Below are positions 7,050-12,753 of a stretch of 12,753 nt of DNA, in pieces. Location: contig JAPLDN010000277.1 in NCBI GenBank assembly GCA_026391755.1, forward strand, positions 1 through 12,753, written 5' to 3'. Positions within the stretch are counted from its first letter, which is position 1. Every line of letters begins with the position of its first letter. Both the position numbers and the translations under genes were made by a program. Below the pieces are notes generated by a model. The model ran no database searches. It had not been told where the DNA came from and saw nothing but the letters and a program-made list of their open reading frames with translations. Source of the stretch: Bacteroidota bacterium. GTDB taxonomy: Bacteria > Bacteroidota > Bacteroidia > Bacteroidales > FEN-979.

Positions 7050-9530
7050 TTATTCGTTATGGAAGATAAGTTTGCCGTCTTTGGCAGAGAGCAGGATCGT
7101 TGCATCTTTATCAACCTTCCCCGCAAGGATCATCTTTGAAAGTTCGTTCAGCACTTCTCGCTGGATCACGCGTTTGATCGGGCGTGCACCATACTGGGTG
7201 TCAAAGCGCGTACGGGTAAGAGGTTCGAACATGATAATCTCATCAACACGGTTCAGGAACTCAGGCCTGATGCTTTTCCTGAGCAGGGCGAAAACCTCTT
7301 CACGGGTACGGTTGAGAATCTCTTCGCGGTTCTTTTCATTGACAGTTTCGAGGTTTTCCTGGATTATGTGAGAACCGATGTTGGAGGTCATGATGATGAT
7401 GGTGTTCTTGAAGTCGACAGTGCGGCCTTTGTTATCGGTGAGCCGGCCGTCATCAAGTACCTGAAGCAGGATGTTGAACACATCGGGATGGGCTTTCTCG
7501 ATCTCGTCGAGCAGCACAACGCTGTAAGGCTTGCGGCGGACGGCTTCGGTAAGTTGCCCGCTTTCTTCGTAACCCACGTAACCCGGGGGTGCGCCCACCA
7601 GTCTCGAGACGGTATGTCTTTCCTGGTATTCACTCATGTCGATCCTCACCATGCTGTTCTCGTTATTGAACAGGAATTCGGCCAGGGCCTTGGCAAGTTC
7701 TGTTTTTCCAACCCCGGTTGTACCTAAAAAGATGAATGAACCTATAGGGCGTTTGGTATCCTGCAATCCTGCACGGCTGCGGCGGATGGCATCACTTACG
7801 GCAGCAATCGCTTCTTGCTGGCCTACAACGCGCATATGGAGTTCGGTCTCGAGGTTCAACAATTTCTGTCTCTCACTCTGAAGCATGCGGCTTACAGGGA
7901 TCCCGGTCCAGCGGCTTACAATATCGGCAATTTCCTCGGCGCCTATCTCTTCATTTACCATGGGAGAGTCTTTCTGGATCTCCTGCAGTTTGACCTTGAA
8001 TTCTTCGATCTCCTTTTCGGCCTGGGGGATCTTTCCGTACCTGATCTCGGCTACAAGCCCCAGGGTCCCGCTTCTGTTGGCCTGCTCGGCTTCCAGTTTA
8101 AGGGTTTCGAACTCCTTTTTTTTCGTCTGTATATGTTCGGCAATCTCTTTTTCGGCCTGCCATTTCGAACGCAACTGGTTGCGCTCATCACTTAAATTAG
8201 CGATCTCTTCGCTCAGGCTTTTGAGCCTGACAGCGTCATTTTCACGCTTGATGGCTTCGCGTTCGATCTCAAGCTGGCGGATCCTGCGTTCAATAATTTC
8301 AAGCTCTTCCGGTAATGAATTTATCTCGAGCCTGAGTTTCGATGCAGCTTCGTCTATAAGGTCGATGGCTTTGTCGGGGAGGAAGCGTTCGCTGATATAC
8401 CTTTGCGACAGTTCTACAGCTGCAATGATGGCTTCATCTTTGATCCTGACCTTATGATGGGATTCGTATTTCTCTTTTAGCCCCCTCAGGATTGAGATCG
8501 CATCAAGTGTAGATGGTTCGTCAACAATAACAGGCTGGAACCTGCGCTCAAGGGCTTTATCTTTTTCAAAATATTTCTGGAATTCTTTGAGGGTGGTTGC
8601 GCCAATTGCCCTTAATTCACCGCGGGCCAGCGCAGGCTTTAAAATATTGGCTGCATCCATTGCCCCTTCAGTAGCGCCTGCTCCCACTAAAGTATGGATC
8701 TCGTCGATAAAGAGGATGATCTCCCCGTTGGCATTGATTACTTCTTTGACCACCGATTTCAACCTCTCTTCGAATTCTCCCCGGTACTTAGCCCCGGCCA
8801 TCAGGGCGCCCATATCGAGTGAAAAGATCTGCTTGCTCTTCAGGTTCTCAGGCACATCCCCGTCGATGATACGGTGCGCCAGTCCTTCGGCAATCGCAGT
8901 CTTCCCCACGCCGGGTTCGCCTATGAGAATGGGGTTGTTCTTGGTTCGCCTTGTCAATATCTGCAGTATACGGCGGATCTCCTCGTCCCGTCCAATCACC
9001 GGATCCAGCTTTCCGTCCCTGGCCAGTTCATTAAGGTTGCGGGCGTAACGGTTGAGGGCGTTGTAGTTTTCCTCGGCATTCTGGCTGTTCACGGTGCTGC
9101 CCTGTCGTAGTTGTTTGATGGCTGATTTAAGTTCTTTTTCTGTTACCCCCGAGTCTTTGAGCAGCCGGGATGTGGAATCTCCCGCTGCCAGTATCCCAAG
9201 CAGCAAATGCTCTATGGATACAAATTCATCCTTCATCTCCTGGGCGTTAGCCGTTGCTTTTTGGAGGGCTTTATTGGATTCGTTGGAGAGATATATTTCA
9301 CCGCCTGTAACTTTTGGATGAGATTCCACCATCTTGTCGAGGGCTTTTGTCAATACACCCAGATTAACGTTGAGTTTTTTAAACAGCCAGGGCAGTACAT
9401 TCTCATCCACGTTCAGCATGGCCTTGAGGATGTGATCCGGTTCAATGGCAGGACTTTGCAACGCATTTGCAATTTCCTGTGCTTTTTGCACAGCTTCCTG
9501 TGCTTTTAATGTGAAGTTGTTAAAATTCAT
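7050..9530 (-). CDS. clpB: ClpB-type disaggregase (Hsp100 AAA+ ATPase) with an internal deletion
   Basis: The ATP-driven protein disaggregase that works with DnaK after heat stress. The N-domain (two Clp-N repeats) spans 1-145. AAA+ module 1 has Walker A GEPGVGKT at 204-211, Walker B IILFIDE at 271-277 and arginine-finger region ALERRF at 326-331. A long coiled-coil M-domain at about 405-525 is diagnostic of ClpB rather than ClpA/ClpC. AAA+ module 2 has Walker A GTTGVGKT at 603-610, Walker B VVLLDE at 671-676 and sensor-2 GARPIKR at 781-787. The protein has 826 residues against about 857-870 for the family: after FEPLTRT (768-774) it jumps to RFDTQYGARP, losing about 37 residues of the second small domain while keeping the frame. 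That domain supports nucleotide sensing and hexamer contacts, so function may be impaired. AAAGGAG lies 9 nt before the ATG, a good ribosome-binding site. No CIRCE operator was seen upstream. Confidence 0.97.
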   Translation of the reverse strand: MNFNNFTLKAQEAVQKAQEIANALQSPAIEPDHILKAMLNVDENVLPWLFKKLNVNLGVLTKALDKMVESHPKVTGGEIYLSNESNKALQKATANAQEMKDEFVSIEHLLLGILAAGDSTSRLLKDSGVTEKELKSAIKQLRQGSTVNSQNAEENYNALNRYARNLNELARDGKLDPVIGRDEEIRRILQILTRRTKNNPILIGEPGVGKTAIAEGLAHRIIDGDVPENLKSKQIFSLDMGALMAGAKYRGEFEERLKSVVKEVINANGEIILFIDEIHTLVGAGATEGAMDAANILKPALARGELRAIGATTLKEFQKYFEKDKALERRFQPVIVDEPSTLDAISILRGLKEKYESHHKVRIKDEAIIAAVELSQRYISERFLPDKAIDLIDEAASKLRLEINSLPEELEIIERRIRQLEIEREAIKRENDAVRLKSLSEEIANLSDERNQLRSKWQAEKEIAEHIQTKKKEFETLKLEAEQANRSGTLGLVAEIRYGKIPQAEKEIEEFKVKLQEIQKDSPMVNEEIGAEEIADIVSRWTGIPVSRMLQSERQKLLNLETELHMRVVGQQEAIAAVSDAIRRSRAGLQDTKRPIGSFIFLGTTGVGKTELAKALAEFLFNNENSMVRIDMSEYQERHTVSRLVGAPPGYVGYEESGQLTEAVRRKPYSVVLLDEIEKAHPDVFNILLQVLDDGRLTDNKGRTVDFKNTIIIMTSNIGSHIIQENLETVNEKNREEILNRTREEVFALLRKSIRPEFLNRVDEIIMFEPLTRTRFDTQYGARPIKRVIQREVLNELSKMILAGKVDKDATILLSAKDGKLIFHNE

Positions 9531-9539
9531 GTTTTAATT

Positions 9540-9546
9540 CTCCTTT
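9540..9546 (-). promoter_or_regulatory. Strong Shine-Dalgarno site of clpB
   Basis: On the minus strand AAAGGAG ends 9 nt before the clpB ATG. Most other genes in the window lack such a site, as is usual in Bacteroidota, so it supports this start and suggests efficient translation. Confidence 0.6.
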
Positions 9547-9561
9547 CTATTGTCTGGGTAA

Positions 9562-9723
9562 GGCGCTGGGCGCCGAAAACTGGAATGCTGGATATGGAGC
9601 TTCGCTCCGTTAACTGGATATCCAGCTATCCAATTATCCAATTATCCAGCTATCCAGCTATTCAGCTATCCAGCTATCCAGCTATCCAATTATCCAGTTA
9701 TCCAGTTATCCAGCTATCCAGTC
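9562..9723. repeat. Intergenic element 1: two GC hairpins plus 13 tandem octamers
   Basis: It lies in the 303-nt gap between the divergent clpB and CoA-binding genes. Two short hairpins, GGCGC-TGG-GCGCC (9562-9574) and GGAGC-TTC-GCTCC (9596-9608), are followed by the perfect palindrome CTGGATATCCAG (9614-9625). An 8-bp tandem array then runs 9620-9723, with 13 units of ATCCAGCT, ATCCAATT, ATCCAGTT or a single-base variant. The same order of parts recurs downstream of the CoA-binding gene, in the same orientation. The rest of the gap (9531-9561 and 9724-9833) shows only the clpB ribosome-binding site and one weak promoter box. Confidence 0.85.
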
Positions 9724-9804
9724 ATCAAATCCCCTGCCATTTAAACAAACCTGCATATTTGTCATAAATATAGTAAAAATTCCTGCCAGGTTCTCCGGAA
9801 TTGT

Positions 9805-9812
9805 TAATTTTG
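9805..9812 (+). promoter_or_regulatory. Possible Bacteroidota -7 box (TAATTTTG) for the CoA-binding gene
   Basis: TAATTTTG matches the TAnnTTTG consensus exactly and lies 21 nt before the TTG start, giving a short leader. A clear -33 TTTG at the usual spacing is not seen, so this is a weak call. Confidence 0.4.
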
Positions 9813-9833
9813 TAACAGTAATTTCAACAGGCC

Positions 9834-10100
9834 TTGCATCAGAGGAAGACATTGGTTTTAGGTGCCAGTACCAACGAAGAAAGGTACTCTTATCTTGCAG
9901 TGAAAAAACTGCTTAAGTATGAGTTCCCGGTATATGCCATTGGCCTTAGGGAAGGGGAGATCGACGGGGTGAAAATCCAGCTGCCGGGAACTCCTTTTGA
10001 AAATATCCATACGGTAACGATATATATCGGGGCAAAAAACCAGCAGCCTTATTATGACTATATCATCAAGCTGGCACCTGAAACGCGGGAATTCACGTGA
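9834..10100 (+). CDS. CoA-binding domain protein (YccU-like), truncated by a frameshifting deletion
   Basis: The 88 residues match the N-terminal two thirds of small Rossmann-fold CoA-binding proteins of about 120 residues. They include strand 1 with KTLVLGAST (5-13), NEERYSYLAVKKLL helix, VYAIGLREGEIDGVKI (33-48), the strand VTIYIGAKNQQPYYDYI (61-77) and LAP at 80-82. The expected continuation (family pattern K-R-V-I-F-N-P-G-T-E-N-P-E) is absent; instead ETREFT and a stop follow. The conserved C-terminal part is found just beyond in another frame, so the gene has probably lost about 50-60 bp and is non-functional. The start is TTG (9834-9836), forced by an in-frame TAA at 9819-9821 and the lack of a nearby ATG. 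It is a single gene between two related intergenic repeats and divergent from clpB. Confidence 0.8.
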   Translation: MHQRKTLVLGASTNEERYSYLAVKKLLKYEFPVYAIGLREGEIDGVKIQLPGTPFENIHTVTIYIGAKNQQPYYDYIIKLAPETREFT

Positions 10101-10144
10101 CACATGCCTGCACGCTCATCATGTTATCCAACCAATTATACTAA
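10082..10144 (+). pseudogene. Out-of-frame C-terminal remnant of the CoA-binding protein gene
   Basis: Two bases out of frame from the upstream part, codons 10082-10141 read NAGIHV-TH-ACTLIMLSNQLY and end in TAA at 10142-10144. This corresponds to the family's closing motif (G-I-x-V-x-E-A-C-T-L-V-M-L-S-x-x-Q/L-Y). The frame is closed just upstream by TGA at 10079-10081, so it cannot be translated on its own from a normal start. Together with 9834-10078 it shows one ancestral gene with an internal deletion near 10079-10085. The Glu expected before ACTL is His here. Confidence 0.75.
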
Positions 10145-10148
10145 ACTG

Positions 10149-10254
10149 GATGCGAGATGATGGCGCTTCGCGCCGATAGCTGGATAAGGCTGCTTCGCAG
10201 CCGATATCTGGATATCCAGTTATCCGGTTATCCAGTAATCCCGTATCCCGCATC
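10149..10254. repeat. Intergenic element 2: hairpins plus octamers inside imperfect terminal inverted repeats
   Basis: A second copy of the structured element begins 4 nt after the CoA-binding remnant. GGCGC-TTC-GCGCC (10162-10174) and GGCTGC-TTC-GCAGCC (10188-10202) are hairpins. CTGGATATCCAG (10208-10219) is a perfect palindrome. The octamers ATCCAGTT, ATCCGGTT, ATCCAGTA and ATCCCGTA follow at 10214-10245. The ends GATGCGAGAT (10149-10158) and ATCCCGCATC (10245-10254) are inverted repeats matching at 9 of 10 positions. The remaining sequence to the next gene (10255-10315) holds a TTAATTTAG that only loosely resembles a -7 box. Confidence 0.8.
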
Positions 10255-10315
10255 TGTAATATTTCCTCAGAATTTCCGTTATAATTCTTAATTTAGCGCC
10301 TGATTTCTGAACCTG

Positions 10316-11449
10316 ATGAAGCGACTTGTTTTACTCTTTTTTTTAATGGCCTCAATGGTTTCCGTTGCCCAGATGAAAGTGACTGTTACTCCTGCGGGAG
10401 CTTATACCTGGTGCTACAGGGACAGCGTTGGGTATACTGCTAAAATCTCAGGAACAGATACTTCACAGGTGGCCTACCGCTGGCAGAAAAACGGGGTGGA
10501 TATCCCCGGAGCAGATTCGTCTTTATTGTATTTCCCGCACTCACAACCTTCCGATACCGGAGAATACCGCTGCATTGCAAGCAAGTGGGCCATGATCGAT
10601 ACCAGCAATATCGTCAGCCTGAAGATGCATCCGAAAATGAAATTCGAAGAACTTTACCGCTATAATGCCCTGGCATGCCCGCTTCAATGCAAGGGACAAT
10701 TCAAAGCACTGGTGTCGGGTGGCACACCTTTCAAGACCTATCCGCCTTATATTTACAACTGGCACGGTGGCCACAACCAGGATACCCTCTGTTTTGGACT
10801 CTGTCCGGGGAAACACCGGCTTACAGTGACTGATTCCCTCGGATGCAGCCTCGACAGCATCTACTTTGTGGATGTGCTGAAGCTTCCGCATGTGCGCTAT
10901 ACCATCCTTCCTTCAGACACTATCTATCTCACTAATCCCACAGCCACTCTGCAGTTCAACGATACGGCAAAAAAATACATTACCAACTGGAAATGGTATA
11001 TGTATTTTAATGTGGACAGCACGATCACGACCTCAAATGTGAACCCGGTCTCGTATACTTACGACCGCAGCGGGCAAATGTTGACGCAGATGAGGTACCG
11101 CGACAATAATGGCTGCGACACTACTTTGCAGGACACACTTACCGTTAAAATTATCAACCTCTTCATCCCCAATGCGATGACTTCCAATCCGCCCAACGAT
11201 AAACTCACAATGAAAGAGATTGCAGGAGAAAATAATTACAGGGATATTACCCTCAGCGATGTATACCTCAGCAATGAACTCTGGATCTATGATCGCTGGG
11301 GACGCAAGATCTATAATACCGTCAATTACGTGAACAGCAGCTGGGAAATTGGAAAACTATCCGACGGTACCTACTTCTACGTTTTCAAAGGCCATGGATT
11401 ATATGGGGATGATATGCACCGCGGGTCGATACAGATATTTAAAGAATAA
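10316..11449 (+). CDS. Secreted Ig-like protein with type IX secretion (gliding-motility) C-terminal domain
   Basis: A 377-residue cell-surface or secreted protein. Residues 1-19 are a signal peptide ending SVAQ. Residues 21-103 are an Ig-like domain: AYRWQKNGVDIPGADSSLL, then DTGEYRC with Cys 33 and Cys 86 placed for a disulfide. Residues about 104-187 resemble a SprB-type repeat (SGGTPFKTYPPYIYNW ... HRLTVTDSLGCSLD). Residues about 190-280 look like a PKD-type beta-sandwich, ending RYRDNNGCDTTLQDTLTV. Residues 281-377 form the C-terminal sorting domain of CHU_C/type B: FIPNAMTSNPPNDKL, LWIYDRWGRKIYN, LSDGTYFYVFKG and GSIQIFKE. The protein would cross the inner membrane by Sec and the outer membrane by the type IX system. 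The sorting domain usually reads N-G-D-G-x-N-D; here NPPND replaces it. Ligand and function are unknown. It stands alone, convergent with the GH92 gene. Confidence 0.9.
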   Translation: MKRLVLLFFLMASMVSVAQMKVTVTPAGAYTWCYRDSVGYTAKISGTDTSQVAYRWQKNGVDIPGADSSLLYFPHSQPSDTGEYRCIASKWAMIDTSNIVSLKMHPKMKFEELYRYNALACPLQCKGQFKALVSGGTPFKTYPPYIYNWHGGHNQDTLCFGLCPGKHRLTVTDSLGCSLDSIYFVDVLKLPHVRYTILPSDTIYLTNPTATLQFNDTAKKYITNWKWYMYFNVDSTITTSNVNPVSYTYDRSGQMLTQMRYRDNNGCDTTLQDTLTVKIINLFIPNAMTSNPPNDKLTMKEIAGENNYRDITLSDVYLSNELWIYDRWGRKIYNTVNYVNSSWEIGKLSDGTYFYVFKGHGLYGDDMHRGSIQIFKE

Positions 11450-11452
11450 AAT

Positions 11453-11476
11453 CTGATATCTGATATCCGATATCAG
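11453..11476. terminator. Hairpin between convergent genes (possible bidirectional terminator)
   Basis: CTGATATC (11453-11460) and GATATCAG (11469-11476) are perfect 8-bp inverted repeats around an 8-nt loop, 3 nt after the T9SS-cargo stop and 12 nt before the GH92 stop on the other strand. The core GATATC also recurs every 7 bp (11455, 11462, 11469). The position fits a shared terminator, but there is no clear T-tract and the stem is AT-rich. Confidence 0.4.
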
Positions 11477-11488
11477 TAATCCATCACC

Positions 11489-12753
11489 TTAGTGACGGTC
11501 ATACATATCGAACAGGAGCATCCCCCCCTCCATAAGGTCATTATGATGAATCACAAGCCCGTCGAGGAGCTTTCCACGTAAAGTTACTGATTTTACATAA
11601 ATATTCTTTTCGCTGAGGTTTTTTGCAATGATAGTAAGGGTTTTTCCGTTAGGAAGACTGATTGTTGCCTTGGAAACGCAGGGGCTCCCGATGGAATAGG
11701 CATCAGTGCCGGGACAGACCGGATAAAAGCCCAGGCTGCTGAAAATGTACCAGGCGCTCATCTGTCCGCAATCATCGTTACCGCATAATCCGTCCACCGA
11801 ATTCTTATACATGGAGCTGATGATCTTATGGATCATGGCCTGGGTCTTCCATGGCTGGGAGGTCCAGTTGTAGAGGTAGGGGATATGGTGGCTGGGCTCG
11901 TTGCCATGCACGTAATTCCCGATCAAACCATCCCGGGTCACATCCTCGGTCCCGGCAAAATATTTATCGTCGAGGTGCATTGTGAACAGGGAATCGAGCC
12001 TGGCTATAAAAGATTTATCCCCCCCCATCAGGCTGATCAGGCCGGGGATATCCTGTTGCACATGAAACGAGTAGTTCCATGAATTCCCTTCAACGAAACC
12101 CTGGTTTGAGGTGCTGAGCGGGTCGAATGCCTTTTTAAACGTGCCGTCGGCATACTTGGGTCTCATGAAACCTGTTTGGCGGTCGAATACATTCTTGTAA
12201 TTCTCTGAATGCTTCCGGTATCTGGCAGTTTCGGTGCCGGCAAACATCTGCAACATGGGTCCCGAAGCTGAATCGTCAGCAACAGCATCTGCGAATTTCG
12301 CGATAGCGAAGTCGTCGTATGCATATTCCAGCGTCACAGAAGCTGCGCTGGCGCTGCTTTCGAGGGGCACATACCCCAGTTTGTTATAATCGGTAATTCC
12401 TTCATACTGTTTGTTGGCGGATGTGCCGATACAAGCACGCAGGGCTCTCTCAGTGTCAAAACCCCTTACACCTTTCACCCAGGCATCGGCAATCACAGCA
12501 ACACTATGGTAGCCTGTCATGCACCAGTCTTCGTTCCCGTGAAAGGACCAGACCGGGAGCATCTTTTCGGGGCTCTGATCATAATGGGCCAGCATGGACG
12601 AGATCATGTCGCTGCTGCGCAGGGGATAAAGCCATGTATAAAATGGATGAAGGGCACGGTAAGTATCCCAGAGGGAAAATATCGTATAGTTGGTGAATCC
12701 TTTAGCAATGTGAACTTCCTGGTCAATCCCACGGTATTTCCCGTCAACATCCT
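11489..12753 (-). CDS. GH92 alpha-mannosidase, C-terminal part (runs off right edge)
   Basis: The frame is open from the right edge (first whole codon at 12751) to the stop at 11489, giving 420 residues of the C-terminal half of a family usually about 740-770 long. Diagnostic motifs in order are GFTNYTIFSLWDTYRALHP, GNEDWCMTGYHSVAVIADA, YVPLESSASAASVTLEYAYDD, FVEGNSWNYSFHV, GNEPSHHIPYLYNWTSQPWKTQ and CGNDDCGQMSAWYIFSSLGFYPV. The Glu of EGNSW and the acids of GNDDCGQ belong to the conserved calcium-dependent active site of exo-alpha-mannosidases in this family. The usual V-P-H-D after EGN-W is V-Q-Q-D here, which could affect specificity. Such enzymes trim mannose from N-glycans and yeast mannan in Bacteroidota. 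Signal peptide and N-terminal domain lie outside the window. An ATG at 12605-12607 is internal to conserved sequence and is not the start. Confidence 0.93.
   Translation of the reverse strand, partial: DVDGKYRGIDQEVHIAKGFTNYTIFSLWDTYRALHPFYTWLYPLRSSDMISSMLAHYDQSPEKMLPVWSFHGNEDWCMTGYHSVAVIADAWVKGVRGFDTERALRACIGTSANKQYEGITDYNKLGYVPLESSASAASVTLEYAYDDFAIAKFADAVADDSASGPMLQMFAGTETARYRKHSENYKNVFDRQTGFMRPKYADGTFKKAFDPLSTSNQGFVEGNSWNYSFHVQQDIPGLISLMGGDKSFIARLDSLFTMHLDDKYFAGTEDVTRDGLIGNYVHGNEPSHHIPYLYNWTSQPWKTQAMIHKIISSMYKNSVDGLCGNDDCGQMSAWYIFSSLGFYPVCPGTDAYSIGSPCVSKATISLPNGKTLTIIAKNLSEKNIYVKSVTLRGKLLDGLVIHHNDLMEGGMLLFDMYDRH

Noticed and set aside
7007..7126. 40-residue N-terminal extension of the DUF1295 protein
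   Set aside because: It runs into clpB and adds a polar non-family tail; the ATG at 7004-7006 begins directly at the first membrane helix.
7368..9048. Several plus-strand ORFs of 100-190 codons within clpB
   Set aside because: All are antisense to well-conserved ClpB motifs and show no recognisable protein features; long antisense ORFs are expected opposite a long conserved gene.
9620..9723. CRISPR array
   Set aside because: Units are 8 bp and directly adjacent, without spacers, and no cas gene is present.
9585..9767. 60-codon plus-strand ORF with repeating SYPAIQLS
   Set aside because: The peptide repeat is a product of reading the 8-bp tandem array in one frame; the array is intergenic and recurs elsewhere in another context.
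9531..9833. CIRCE (HrcA) heat-shock operator upstream of clpB
   Set aside because: I looked for TTAGCACTC / GAGTGCTAA and found neither half site.
9858..10103. 81-codon minus-strand ORF opposite the CoA-binding gene
   Set aside because: Antisense shadow; the plus strand has the family motifs.

Overview
The window looks like chromosomal DNA from a member of the Bacteroidota, probably environmental and of the Bacteroidales/marine type. Several signs point there: a secreted Ig-like protein with a gliding-motility/type IX secretion C-terminal domain, a FISUMP-type 'major paralogous domain' protein, a GH92 alpha-mannosidase, DUF1295 and RDD membrane proteins, mostly weak Shine-Dalgarno sites, and a TAnnTTTG-like promoter box. 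No phage, plasmid, transposase, rRNA, tRNA or CRISPR sequence is visible.

Layout, left to right. 1-843 (-) is the 5' part of a type IIG-like restriction-modification enzyme that runs off the left edge. 891-1472 (-) is a YdeI/DUF1801 protein. 1474-1646 (-) holds two tiny overlapping ORFs of doubtful status. 1627-2466 (-) is a SAM-dependent methyltransferase whose 3' end carries a perfect 123-bp tandem duplication. 2519-5997 (-) is a close-packed cluster, read in the order outer-membrane barrel-like protein, RDD membrane protein with a large extracytoplasmic domain, small two-helix membrane protein, FISUMP protein. 6074-7006 (-) is a DUF1295 membrane protein just downstream of clpB (7050-9530, -). 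9834-10144 (+) is a CoA-binding protein gene broken by a frameshifting deletion and flanked on both sides by related hairpin-plus-octamer intergenic repeats. 10316-11449 (+) is the Ig-like T9SS cargo protein. 11489-12753 (-) is the C-terminal part of a GH92 glycosidase running off the right edge, convergent with the T9SS gene across a short hairpin.

The genes do not form one obvious pathway. The tight spacings (1-nt gap between the barrel and RDD genes, ATGA overlap between the small membrane protein and FISUMP genes) suggest the 2519-5997 envelope cluster is co-transcribed. The T9SS cargo and GH92 genes fit the secretory and glycan-degrading lifestyle of the phylum.

The most striking feature is a concentration of recent-looking small rearrangements in otherwise well-preserved genes: the 123-bp duplication in the methyltransferase, an apparent in-frame loss of about 37 codons from the ClpB second AAA+ module, a frameshifting deletion in the CoA-binding gene whose conserved C-terminal peptide survives in another frame, and possibly a missing piece in the nuclease part of the restriction enzyme. 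They may be real decay or assembly artefacts; read mapping would decide. The second notable item is the pair of structured intergenic repeats at 9562-9723 and 10149-10254. I found no convincing complete new system.
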